Below, in pieces: positions 25,411 to 33,885 of a stretch of 61,274 bases of DNA. The notes beneath the pieces were generated by a model that saw only the letters and a program-made list of their open reading frames with translations, was not told where the DNA came from and ran no database searches. Location: positions 1 through 61,274 of the forward strand of contig CANONN010000018.1 of NCBI GenBank assembly GCA_947567625.1, given 5' to 3'. Numbering within the stretch: the first letter of the stretch is position 1; every line of letters starts with the position of its first letter. A program made the translations under genes and the position numbers. The stretch comes from an uncultured Roseburia sp. Its GTDB lineage: Bacteria > Bacillota > Clostridia > Lachnospirales > Lachnospiraceae.

Positions 25411-26930
25411 GTGGTTCCTCCTGTCGTATGGTTATCCTCATCCGCATTACAGATCACATAAGTGTCTTTGCCTTTGTGCTTGGAGGCGTAGAGCGCGCCG
25501 TCTGATTTCCGGTAGAGGTCTTCAAAATGCTGTCCCGTTTTTTCGACCGGTGTGACGCCGATGCTGACGGAGATGCGCGCAGAGCCGTCCGGCGGCTGAA
25601 ATGTGACGTCCTCGTGAAAGTAGTCCCGCAGGCGCAGACAACGCTCCTCGATATGAAACATAAAAGTATCATGGCGCGTGTTGTTTGTTTTGAGCAGGAC
25701 ACAGAATTCATCGCCGCCGATGCGCCCGATGATATCTTTTTGCTCGCGAAATGTCTTTCTTAGTATCTTGCCGATCTGTGCGAGGATTTTGTCGCCGTAG
25801 GCGTGACCGAAATCATCGTTGACGTGCTTGAAGTTATCGACGTCGATGAGGATGAGCGCGTAGCGGTTTCCCGGTTTCATCTCTGAGAGCGCCCGCTCCG
25901 TGAGCTCCTCAAACGATTTTTTATTGAATATGCCGGTCAAGAGGTCGATCTGCGCCTTTTTGTCCAAAGCGTGTACGGTGTCGGCAACACGGCCGTTTAA
26001 CCGCAGGGCGAAAGCGACGCCGAGTGTGATGGCGGTCACGCCCGCGATGATTCCCACAATGATAATATAAAACTGCATTTCCTCTTTTTCGCGCAGGATT
26101 GCCTGCGTTTTGGTCGAGCAGATGATGTACCAGTCATTGTCTGTCTGATTGACGGTGATCAAATAATCCTCGTCCATGACGGTCACCGAACCGTCGGCGG
26201 TGATGCGCTGCCTGAGCTCTTTTGGCAGGGCGGAGCCGATTACATCCGTAGAGGACGAGGAGTACATCGTCACATAGTCGGCGTTTGTCAGCCGTACCGT
26301 AATATCGCTGACGTTATTTGGATGGTCAAACACGTTTTCCAGCTCCAGGGTATAGAGGGAGGTCAGCAAAATGGCGTGTTTGTTCAGCCGTTTGACATAG
26401 TAGATGCGCTTGAAATCCCCGTTGTAGCCGGAGAACCAGCCGTTTTGAATCTTGGGATTGCCGATCATCGCCTGGGCACATTCGTACAACTCGGCGCCGA
26501 ATAATTGCTCGGAGCCGCTTGAAATGCGCCCTACGGTGTGATTGTTGCTGTAGACGATGCCGAAATCCACAAAATTCTGCATGACACAGATGTCGAACAG
26601 CTTTTTCGTGATATCGGCCTCTTTGCTCAGCGCGTCGTAATCGTCGAGCCCGGAGTCCGTGGCGTCATACTTGTAGATGTCTTCGTAGGCAAAAACGAGT
26701 GCGGCGGTCGTCTCCACCGTATCGAGATAGCGGTCCATGTTCATTTTTAGCAGGACGGTGAGCTCTGTCGTTAAGTCGCCGACTTTGGCCTTTAGGACGG
26801 TGTCGGTCTTGTACATGGTGAGTGCGGAGATGAAGACGGTGAGTGCGACGATGATCACAGAAAATCCGATGATCATCGTGAATTTGATCTGCTTTACGCG
26901 GGTGGAGGCATCTTTTGGTTTTTTGGTCAT
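25407..26930 (-). CDS. Membrane-bound diguanylate cyclase with extracellular sensor
   Basis: Makes cyclic di-GMP; 507 residues. TM1 is at about 20-42, an extracellular sensor region of ~240 residues follows (Cache-like by length and placement), then TM2 at about 290-315 and a GGDEF domain at 335-495. The active site is intact (RIGGDEFC, GGDEF at about 405-409) with IDLLTGIFNKKSFEEL and DVDNFKHVNDDFGHAYGD. ATG 26930 is preferred because AAAGGA lies 7 bases before it; an ATG two codons earlier is too close. First gene of the operon with the solute-binding lipoprotein (4-base overlap), from a promoter at 26987-27015. Divergent to an EAL phosphodiesterase. Confidence 0.93.
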   Translation of the reverse strand: MTKKPKDASTRVKQIKFTMIIGFSVIIVALTVFISALTMYKTDTVLKAKVGDLTTELTVLLKMNMDRYLDTVETTAALVFAYEDIYKYDATDSGLDDYDALSKEADITKKLFDICVMQNFVDFGIVYSNNHTVGRISSGSEQLFGAELYECAQAMIGNPKIQNGWFSGYNGDFKRIYYVKRLNKHAILLTSLYTLELENVFDHPNNVSDITVRLTNADYVTMYSSSSTDVIGSALPKELRQRITADGSVTVMDEDYLITVNQTDNDWYIICSTKTQAILREKEEMQFYIIIVGIIAGVTAITLGVAFALRLNGRVADTVHALDKKAQIDLLTGIFNKKSFEELTERALSEMKPGNRYALILIDVDNFKHVNDDFGHAYGDKILAQIGKILRKTFREQKDIIGRIGGDEFCVLLKTNNTRHDTFMFHIEERCLRLRDYFHEDVTFQPPDGSARISVSIGVTPVEKTGQHFEDLYRKSDGALYASKHKGKDTYVICNADEDNHTTGGTT

Positions 26931-26986
26931 AGACATATCCTTTGCAGTGCACAATTTCGGTCAATAGAAGTCTGTGTATGAATCCT

Positions 26987-27015
26987 ATTATGACATATAT
27001 AAATGTTTTCGTCAA
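26987..27015 (-). promoter_or_regulatory. Promoter of the cyclase/solute-binding protein operon
   Basis: On the minus strand, TTGACG (27015-27010), a 17-base spacer and CATAAT (26992-26987). Confidence 0.65.
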
Positions 27016-27192
27016 TTGAGTGCGGTCGAAGCCGGCGTAAGCGTTTTGACAAATGATATCAGGATTGCGCCCTATCAAGAAATCTGCATATTTTTCTGTC
27101 ATATTTGCCTTAAATGTGATAAAATAATTTTATCTGCTTTTTGAGGAGAACGGGACGGAAAGATAAATACCAGACAGGAAGGAGTGGGGGAG

Positions 27193-29613
27193 ATGGGCTC
27201 GGAAGCGCCGGATACCAAAGATACCTACAAGAAAAGGATACAGGACCGCAGAGATCCTCTGACATCATTTTATAACTATGCGGGAGCCAAAAAAGCGGTG
27301 AGTGAGCTGATGGAAAAAGAACCGCCGCAAAAATATCACGCAGCGCTGCTTTGTTTTGATAACTTGGAACAGTATGTAGAGGAATACGGTTCTGCTTTTG
27401 TAGTGGCAATGATGGAAAATCAGGCGATTTTTTTGCGGAGATATTTTGAGGGACTTGGCGTTTCCTATGTGATCGCGCGCTTGAAAAAGAATATGTTTCT
27501 GTTTTTCTGGGCGTGCGAGGAAATTTCCGAGAGTGAACGGCAGATTTCGCAGGTTTATGACACGCTGCTGGGCGGATATTTTGGCAGAAACGAGTACTTA
27601 AAGCCGCGGCTTTATCTTGGATTTTGGCACTTAAAGAGCGGCGGGGCAGCTTATGAGGAGATTCTTGCGTACACCCTGGCTGCGGTGGAGGCGGGGAGGG
27701 CAAAAGAAAGTCCCATTACCTGCTATGAGCAAAGGATGGGATATGGGCACCTCGAGCTTGAGGGCGAAGATCTGACCGGAAGGCAGAGGGAAGACCAGAT
27801 GGCGTATTTTGACCGTCAATTTATCTCTTTTGTCGTGAGTATGCTCTCCAATGCCAAGGATTTGGACAGCAGCACCGACATGGTGATCGCGCGCATCGGG
27901 GAAACGTTCTGTTTTGATGATGTGCTGGTTTCGGAGTTTGTGGGAAAATCCGCCACGAAGGTCACAAACCGCTGGATGCGTGAAAAGGGCGTGGTCTTAG
28001 ACGATATGGACGTCCACACGTTTGAAGATTGGGACGGCTTTTTCTGGGGGTTTGATGAAAACGGCATCAATTATGTCACGGATGTCGACGAGGCGCCGTT
28101 TTCGGAGCAGGATCGGGGCTTCTTTCGGATGAAGAACATAAGAGCCTTTATCAATATTATGCTCTATAGCAATGATCAGGCGATCGGTTATATCACCTGC
28201 AGTAAACGGCGGCCCATGGAACGGCTTGGGGATAAGACATACAATTCACTGATTCAGTTCAGCAAGATTATCGCCTCGTTTGTGGCGCTTCGGATTCATA
28301 AGAGCAGCAGCCATAAGAAAATAGAGGCGTTGTCGGTGGATGAGCTGACGGGACTTTACCAGTATGCGGCGTTCCAGCGCAAAGTAAAAAAGCGGTTGTA
28401 CCGGTTTACGCCCGATCGCGTCTATGCGTTTGTGTCGCTCGACATCAGCAATTTTTCGCATTTGAACGAAAACTTTGGCTACAAGGAGGGCGATCTGGTA
28501 TTAAAGGAGTTTGCCCTGCGCCTAAAGAGCGGGGCGGGGCACACGCTGGCCTGCAGACAGGGCTGCGATCATTTTATCATGCTGTTGGAGGACAGTAAGC
28601 GGGAGACGATCGAGCAGCGGATACGGGTGGGCAATGAGAAATTTGAGTCATATTTGCGGGAGCGCTATCCGATGAGCGGCCTGCAGGTCAACGCGGGCAT
28701 CTACTATGTGACGGACCCGGGCAAAAATCTCTTTTATATGATCGATTCGGCCATTCATGCCAGAAAAAGTGTCAAAGGCCGCTATTATCACAATATCGCC
28801 GTCTATTCGGATGAGCTGCGCACGCGCAAAAAGCTGGTGCTTGATGTGGTGGGAACCATTCACGAGGCCATCGAGGGCGGTGAAATCGAGACGTTTTTGC
28901 AGCCCAAGTTTTCCATGACGAGCCGCAGGGCGGTGGGGGCCGAGGCATTGGTCCGCTGGAGAAATCCAGACGGCAGTTACAAATACCCCGACCAGTTTAT
29001 CCCGATCCTGGAGGGAGCGGGATTGATTATCAATCTGGATATGTGTGTGTTCGAGCAGGTTCTTAGGGTATTGGCGCGCTGGCAGGCCGAGGGGAAGGAA
29101 CTCGTTCCGGTTTCGGTCAATTTTTCCAGAATCCATTTTCACACGGACGATTTCTGCGAAAAAGTGACGGCGCTCATGCAGCGCTATCAGGTGGAGCCGC
29201 GATTTATTGAGATCGAAATTACCGAGAGCTGTTTTGGCGATAATCGCCATAACCTTTATCAGCAGCTTGAAAAGGTGCGGGAATACGGCTTTAAAGTGGA
29301 TATTGATGATTTCGGGACCGGTTACTCTTCGCTCAATATGCTTTTGTCTGCGCCGGTGGATATCGTGAAGGTTGACAAGAGCTTTATCGATCACTATGAG
29401 ACGAAAGAGCAGCAGGAGTATATCAACCAGATCGGCAATCTGATTCTTTCCGCCAGGAAAGGCATCATTTTTGAGGGCGTGGAGACCGAGGCGCAGATCG
29501 AGTTTTTGACGAGATATGGCTATGATAACGCGCAGGGCTATTTTTTCTCGAAACCCGTTCCCGTGGACGAATTTGAACGGAATTTTTTATATAAAAGGAA
29601 AGAACAGGAATAA
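27193..29613 (+). CDS. c-di-GMP phosphodiesterase with EAL domain and two degenerate GGDEF-like domains
   Basis: A cytoplasmic protein of 806 residues. Region 1 (about 12-180) begins DPLTSFYNYAGAKKAV and resembles a worn GGDEF domain. Region 2 (205-365) is GAF-like. Region 3 (385-535) is a second GGDEF fold whose signature has become RQGCDHF, so no cyclase activity is expected. The C-terminal EAL domain (550-800) looks active: AEALVRW (E near 584), EIEITES, DIDDFGTGYSS, DIVKVDKSFID and FEGVETE. It should degrade c-di-GMP, perhaps controlled by ligand or GTP binding at the lost domains. ATG 27193 has AGGAG 8 bases upstream. It is co-transcribed with the EIIC gene 5 bases on, and divergent to the cyclase operon. 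Confidence 0.92.
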   Translation: MGSEAPDTKDTYKKRIQDRRDPLTSFYNYAGAKKAVSELMEKEPPQKYHAALLCFDNLEQYVEEYGSAFVVAMMENQAIFLRRYFEGLGVSYVIARLKKNMFLFFWACEEISESERQISQVYDTLLGGYFGRNEYLKPRLYLGFWHLKSGGAAYEEILAYTLAAVEAGRAKESPITCYEQRMGYGHLELEGEDLTGRQREDQMAYFDRQFISFVVSMLSNAKDLDSSTDMVIARIGETFCFDDVLVSEFVGKSATKVTNRWMREKGVVLDDMDVHTFEDWDGFFWGFDENGINYVTDVDEAPFSEQDRGFFRMKNIRAFINIMLYSNDQAIGYITCSKRRPMERLGDKTYNSLIQFSKIIASFVALRIHKSSSHKKIEALSVDELTGLYQYAAFQRKVKKRLYRFTPDRVYAFVSLDISNFSHLNENFGYKEGDLVLKEFALRLKSGAGHTLACRQGCDHFIMLLEDSKRETIEQRIRVGNEKFESYLRERYPMSGLQVNAGIYYVTDPGKNLFYMIDSAIHARKSVKGRYYHNIAVYSDELRTRKKLVLDVVGTIHEAIEGGEIETFLQPKFSMTSRRAVGAEALVRWRNPDGSYKYPDQFIPILEGAGLIINLDMCVFEQVLRVLARWQAEGKELVPVSVNFSRIHFHTDDFCEKVTALMQRYQVEPRFIEIEITESCFGDNRHNLYQQLEKVREYGFKVDIDDFGTGYSSLNMLLSAPVDIVKVDKSFIDHYETKEQQEYINQIGNLILSARKGIIFEGVETEAQIEFLTRYGYDNAQGYFFSKPVPVDEFERNFLYKRKEQE

Positions 29614-29618
29614 TTACC

Positions 29619-30710
29619 ATGGAAAAAGTAAAGGATTTTCTTAAGAAAAAGGACATTGTCATCTCGCTGCGGCGCTACGGTATCGACGCGCTGGGTGCGA
29701 TGGCACAGGGACTGTTTTGCTCTCTGCTGATCGGCACCATTTTAAATACGCTGGGGACGCAATTCCACATTCCGTTTCTCTCGGCGGTGGTTGCGAGTGT
29801 CGGCGGCACGGAGTACACGGTCGGCGGACTTGCCGGGGCGATGAGCGGTCCGGCGATGGCTGTAGCGATCGGTTACGCGCTGCACTGTCCGCCGCTGGTG
29901 CTCTTCTCCCTGATCACGGTGGGATTTTCGTCAAACGCCCTTGGCGGCGCCGGGGGACCGCTGGCAGTGCTTTTTATCGCGATTATCGCCGGCGAATGTG
30001 GCAAAGCGGTCTCTAAGGAGACCAGGGTAGATATTTTGGTGACGCCGCTTGTCACAATCGGCGTCGGCGTGGCGTTGTCGGCATGGTGGGCGCCCGCGCT
30101 GGGAGCCGCGGCCATGAAGCTGGGGAGCTTAATTATGTGGGCGACGAGCTTACAGCCGTTATTGATGGGGATTTTGGTTTCGGTCATCGTGGGCATCGCA
30201 TTGACGCTGCCGATCTCTTCCGCGGCGATCTGCGCGGCGCTGGGGCTTACCGGGATTGCGGGCGGAGCCGCGCTCGCGGGCTGCTGTGCGCAGATGGTCG
30301 GGTTTGCGGTCATATCTTTTCGGGAAAACCGCTGGGGCGGCCTGATTTCGCAGGGCATCGGCACATCCATGCTTCAGATGGCCAATATCGTCAAAAATCC
30401 GCGCATCTGGATAGCGCCGATCGTCACCTCCGCCATCACCGGTCCGCTGGCTACCTGCCTGTTTCATCTGGAGATGAACGGTACGCCCGTATCATCCGGC
30501 ATGGGGACCTGCGGGCTGGTCGGGCAGATCGGTGTGTACACCGGCTGGATGAGCGATATCGCATCCGGCGCCAAAAGCGGCGTGACGGCGTTTGACTGGA
30601 TTGGTCTTTTCCTGATCTCTTTTGTGCTGCCGGCGGTGATCTGCCCGCTCATCCATCTGGTTCTTGTAAAGATCGGCTGGGTAAAAGAGGGCGATCTGAA
30701 GCTGTCTTAA
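29619..30710 (+). CDS. PTS_EIIC_2 (PfoR-like) membrane protein
   Basis: A polytopic membrane protein of 363 residues matching the PTS_EIIC_2/PfoR group: GIDALGAMAQGLFCSLLIG, SNALGGAGGPLAVLFIAI, LPISSAAICAALGLTGIAGG and MNGTPVSSGMGTCGLVGQIG. It has about nine hydrophobic segments and no EIIA or EIIB domains. Group members have been linked to sugar transport or to toxin-gene regulation, but their true substrate is unclear. It starts 5 bases after the EAL phosphodiesterase, with which it forms a two-gene operon. Confidence 0.85.
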   Translation: MEKVKDFLKKKDIVISLRRYGIDALGAMAQGLFCSLLIGTILNTLGTQFHIPFLSAVVASVGGTEYTVGGLAGAMSGPAMAVAIGYALHCPPLVLFSLITVGFSSNALGGAGGPLAVLFIAIIAGECGKAVSKETRVDILVTPLVTIGVGVALSAWWAPALGAAAMKLGSLIMWATSLQPLLMGILVSVIVGIALTLPISSAAICAALGLTGIAGGAALAGCCAQMVGFAVISFRENRWGGLISQGIGTSMLQMANIVKNPRIWIAPIVTSAITGPLATCLFHLEMNGTPVSSGMGTCGLVGQIGVYTGWMSDIASGAKSGVTAFDWIGLFLISFVLPAVICPLIHLVLVKIGWVKEGDLKLS

Positions 30711-30719
30711 CAAATAACA

Positions 30720-30748
30720 TTGCATTTTGTGAAAAAATGCCATATAAT
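30720..30748 (+). promoter_or_regulatory. Promoter of relA/spoT
   Basis: TTGCAT (30720-30725), a 17-base spacer and a perfect TATAAT (30743-30748), about 70 bases before the start. Confidence 0.8.
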
Positions 30749-30823
30749 AGGAAAATACCTATTTATGGCATTACCGATACCGGTTAGAGATAACAGTGAG
30801 AGTAGATGAAGCAGGTGATGAAT

Positions 30824-33169
30824 ATGGCAGATTTTCCGGAAGAAAAGTCAATCGAGCATATTGAGAAGAAGTTTCGTGAGGAAGACGATGTTTTGAAGCC
30901 TACGAAAGAGTTTGAGAGTCCAGAGGCTTTGTATGACGAATTGATCGCCAGCGTGCACAAGTACCATCCGTCGTCGGATACTTCATTGATCGAAAAAGCG
31001 TACCAGGTTGCCCGCGCCATGCACGAGGGGCAGGTTCGCAAGTCCGGCGAACCCTACATTATACATCCGCTTTGCGTGTCGATTATCCTGGCGGAGCTGG
31101 AATTGGACAAAGAGACGATCGTTGCGGGGCTTTTGCATGATGTTTTGGAGGACACGACCATGTCCGAGAAAGAGATCGCGGCCGAGTTTGGCGAGGAAGT
31201 GCTTCTTTTGGTGGACGGCGTGACAAAGCTACAGCATCTGCATCTGACTGACAACACCAACGAGAAGGATAAATCGGCCGTGCGGCTGGAGATGCAGGCG
31301 GAAAATCTGCGCAAGATGTTTTTGGCGATGGCAAAGGATATCCGTGTCGTCATGATAAAGCTTGCGGACCGTCTGCACAATATGCGCACGCTGAAATATC
31401 AGTCCACGGAAGGCCAAATCCGCATTGCCCGTGAGACGCAGGAGATCTACTGTCCGCTGGCGCAGCGGCTGGGTATTTCCAAGATTAAGATAGAGCTTGA
31501 CGATCTCTCGCTTAAGTATCTGGAGCCGGAGGCATACTATGATCTGGTGCGCCAGATCGACCAGCGCAAGAGTATGCGCGAAGAGTATGTGCAAAAGCTG
31601 GTGCAGGTTGTGCGGGAGCATATCAAAGACGCCGGCATCTATGCAAAGATTGATGGCCGCGCAAAGCATTTTTTCAGTATCTATAAAAAGATGGTCAATC
31701 AGGATAAGACGCTCGACCAGATCTACGATCTGTTTGCAATCCGCATTATCGTGGATTCCGTGAAGGACTGTTATGCGGCGCTCGGCGTGATTCATGAGAT
31801 GTACAAACCGATTCCCGGCAGGTTTAAGGACTATATCGCTATGCCCAAACCGAATATGTACCAGTCACTGCACACGACGTTAATTGGGCCGACCGGGCAG
31901 CCGTTTGAGATACAGATTCGCACGTTTGAGATGCACCGCACCGCAGAATACGGTATCGCTGCCCACTGGAAATACAAGGAGGCAAGCAACAAAGGCGGAG
32001 CGGCTGAGGCGATGACTGTCTCGGAGGAGGAAAAGCTAAGCTGGCTGAGACAGATTTTGGAATGGCAGCAGGATTTGTCGGACAACAAAGAATTTATGAG
32101 CCTCTTAAAGAGCGATCTCGATTTGTTTTCCGATACGGTATTTTGCTTTACGCCGACCGGGGATGTGAAGAATCTGCCGCAGGGTTCCAATCCCATTGAT
32201 TTTGCCTACAGTATCCACTCGGCGGTCGGCAATAAGATGATCGGCGCCAAAGTCAACGGCAAATTAGTGCCGATCGACTATGTGATACGCAACGGCGACA
32301 GGGTCGAGGTCATCACTTCCCAAAATTCCAAGGGGCCAAGCCGCGACTGGCTGAGTATCGTAAAGAGTACCCAGGCCAAAAACAAAATCAATCAGTGGTT
32401 CCGCAGCGAGTTAAAGGAAGAAAATATCATCCGCGGCAAGGAGCTGCTCGTGGCCTGCGCGAAGTCGAAGGGCATCAATTTCCCGGACATCAATAAGCCG
32501 GAGTACCAGGCAAAGATTTTGCGCAAATACGGCTTCCACGACTGGAATTCCTGTCTTGCCACCGTAGGGCATGGCGGCTTAAAAGAGACGCAGATCATCA
32601 ACAAAATGTACGAGGAATATAAAAAAGACCACCTTGCGCATATCACGGATGAGGATGTGCTGGAGATCTTGTCGGAAAACCGTGAGAGACAGCCTTTGAA
32701 GCGGTCAAAGAGCGGGATTATCGTCCAGGGCTTGTATGACGTGGCCGTTCATTTTTCCAAGTGTTGCAGCCCGGTGCCGGGGGATGAGATCGTGGGATTT
32801 GTCACCAGGGGCCGCGGTGTGTCCATACACCGCACCGACTGTATCAATATGATCAATCTCTCCGAGGTGGAACGGGAGCGCCTGATTGATGCGGAGTGGC
32901 AGAGCACCGGGGACAATGCCGATAACGGGCATTATCTGGCGGAAATCAAGCTTTTTGGCAATAACCGCACCGGCCTTCTTGTGGATATCACGAAGGTATT
33001 TACAGAGCGGGAGATCGATATCAATGCGATTCACTCCAAGACGAGCAAGCAGGGGATTGCCACGATCGAGGTGTCTTTTTGCACCAAAGGCAGGGAGGAG
33101 CTCAACAGTGTGATCGAGAGGCTGCGCGCCGTGGAGAGCATTATCGATATTGAGAGGACTTCCGGCTAA
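30824..33169 (+). CDS. relA: Bifunctional (p)ppGpp synthetase/hydrolase (RelA/SpoT)
   Basis: Long RSH protein, about 781 residues, setting the stringent-response alarmone. The HD hydrolase domain is intact (GEPYIIHPLCV, GLLHDVLEDT near residue 104), as is the synthetase domain (RFKDYIAMPKPNMYQSLHTT near 333). TGS domain from about 439 (VFCFTPTGDVKNLPQGSNPI), then the helical and zinc-finger region (FSKCCSPVPGDEIVGF) and a C-terminal ACT domain (NNRTGLLVDITKVFTEREID). I use ATG 30824, with AGGTGAT 6 bases upstream; ATG 30806 and ATG 30818 are also in frame, so six extra residues are possible. It is probably monocistronic, as a hairpin terminator follows. Confidence 0.96.
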   Translation: MADFPEEKSIEHIEKKFREEDDVLKPTKEFESPEALYDELIASVHKYHPSSDTSLIEKAYQVARAMHEGQVRKSGEPYIIHPLCVSIILAELELDKETIVAGLLHDVLEDTTMSEKEIAAEFGEEVLLLVDGVTKLQHLHLTDNTNEKDKSAVRLEMQAENLRKMFLAMAKDIRVVMIKLADRLHNMRTLKYQSTEGQIRIARETQEIYCPLAQRLGISKIKIELDDLSLKYLEPEAYYDLVRQIDQRKSMREEYVQKLVQVVREHIKDAGIYAKIDGRAKHFFSIYKKMVNQDKTLDQIYDLFAIRIIVDSVKDCYAALGVIHEMYKPIPGRFKDYIAMPKPNMYQSLHTTLIGPTGQPFEIQIRTFEMHRTAEYGIAAHWKYKEASNKGGAAEAMTVSEEEKLSWLRQILEWQQDLSDNKEFMSLLKSDLDLFSDTVFCFTPTGDVKNLPQGSNPIDFAYSIHSAVGNKMIGAKVNGKLVPIDYVIRNGDRVEVITSQNSKGPSRDWLSIVKSTQAKNKINQWFRSELKEENIIRGKELLVACAKSKGINFPDINKPEYQAKILRKYGFHDWNSCLATVGHGGLKETQIINKMYEEYKKDHLAHITDEDVLEILSENRERQPLKRSKSGIIVQGLYDVAVHFSKCCSPVPGDEIVGFVTRGRGVSIHRTDCINMINLSEVERERLIDAEWQSTGDNADNGHYLAEIKLFGNNRTGLLVDITKVFTEREIDINAIHSKTSKQGIATIEVSFCTKGREELNSVIERLRAVESIIDIERTSG

Positions 33170-33187
33170 AAAACAATTGCGAATATA

Positions 33188-33239
33188 GGGGGCTGTCTTT
33201 GGTAACCGCAAAACGCTGGCAAAAGACAGCCCCGTTTTT
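33188..33239 (+). terminator. Terminator after relA/spoT
   Basis: GGGGGCTGTCTTT (33188-33200) pairs with AAAGACAGCCCCG (33222-33234) around a 21-base loop, followed by five T. It lies just before the MBL gene's ribosome site. Confidence 0.8.
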
Positions 33240-33255
33240 GGGAGGAGAGGAAAAT

Positions 33256-33885
33256 ATGGCACCTGTAAAAGTAGAGACGTATGTGGTGGGGTCCGTGCAG
33301 ACCAATTGTTACTTTGCAATCAATGAGGAGACCAGGGAGACGCTGATCATCGATCCGGGGGCGAGTGCGGGCAGGCTTGCGGAGCGGCTTGCGGAGCAGC
33401 AGCTTAAGCCGGAGGCGATATTGCTGACGCACGGGCACTTTGACCATGCCGGCGGGGCGGCCGAGCTTGCGGCGCATTTCGGCATCAAAGTATACGCGCA
33501 CGAGCGGGAGCGGGAGACGCTCGATACGCCGTCATTAAATCTCAGCGGCTGGGGCGGCGGCGCCGAGAGCTACCATGTAGATGAGTTTTTAAAAGACGAA
33601 CAGGAGATCGATCTGGCCGGATTCCATATCCGTGTGTTTCACACGCCGGGTCACACGGAGGGAGGCTGCTGCTTTTACTTCCCATACCAGAATATCTTGT
33701 TTTCCGGCGACACACTGTTTCATATGTCGGTGGGAAGAACCGATTTCCCCAGAGGCAGCATGTCGGCGATCGTGCGTTCCATCCGTGAAAAGATTCTGCC
33801 GCTGCCGGAGCAAACCAGAGTATATCCCGGCCATAATGATGAGACGACCGTAGGCACAGAAAGGATGTATAATCCCTACTTATGA
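33256..33885 (+). CDS. MBL-fold metallohydrolase (glyoxalase II-like)
   Basis: A cytoplasmic protein of 209 residues with the dinuclear zinc signature THGHFDHAGG (HxHxDH), the later ligand in FHTPGHTEGGCCFYF, and SGDTLFHMSVGRTD with the bridging Asp. This is the short hydroxyacylglutathione-hydrolase-like type common in Firmicutes, whose physiological substrate is often unknown. GGAGGAGAGG precedes ATG. It overlaps hemZ by four bases (ATGA). Confidence 0.92.
   Translation: MAPVKVETYVVGSVQTNCYFAINEETRETLIIDPGASAGRLAERLAEQQLKPEAILLTHGHFDHAGGAAELAAHFGIKVYAHERERETLDTPSLNLSGWGGGAESYHVDEFLKDEQEIDLAGFHIRVFHTPGHTEGGCCFYFPYQNILFSGDTLFHMSVGRTDFPRGSMSAIVRSIREKILPLPEQTRVYPGHNDETTVGTERMYNPYL

Noticed and set aside
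28648-29394. Antisense frame of 248 codons under the EAL gene
   Set aside because: No start signal, no recognisable domain, and the plus-strand EAL domain is intact.
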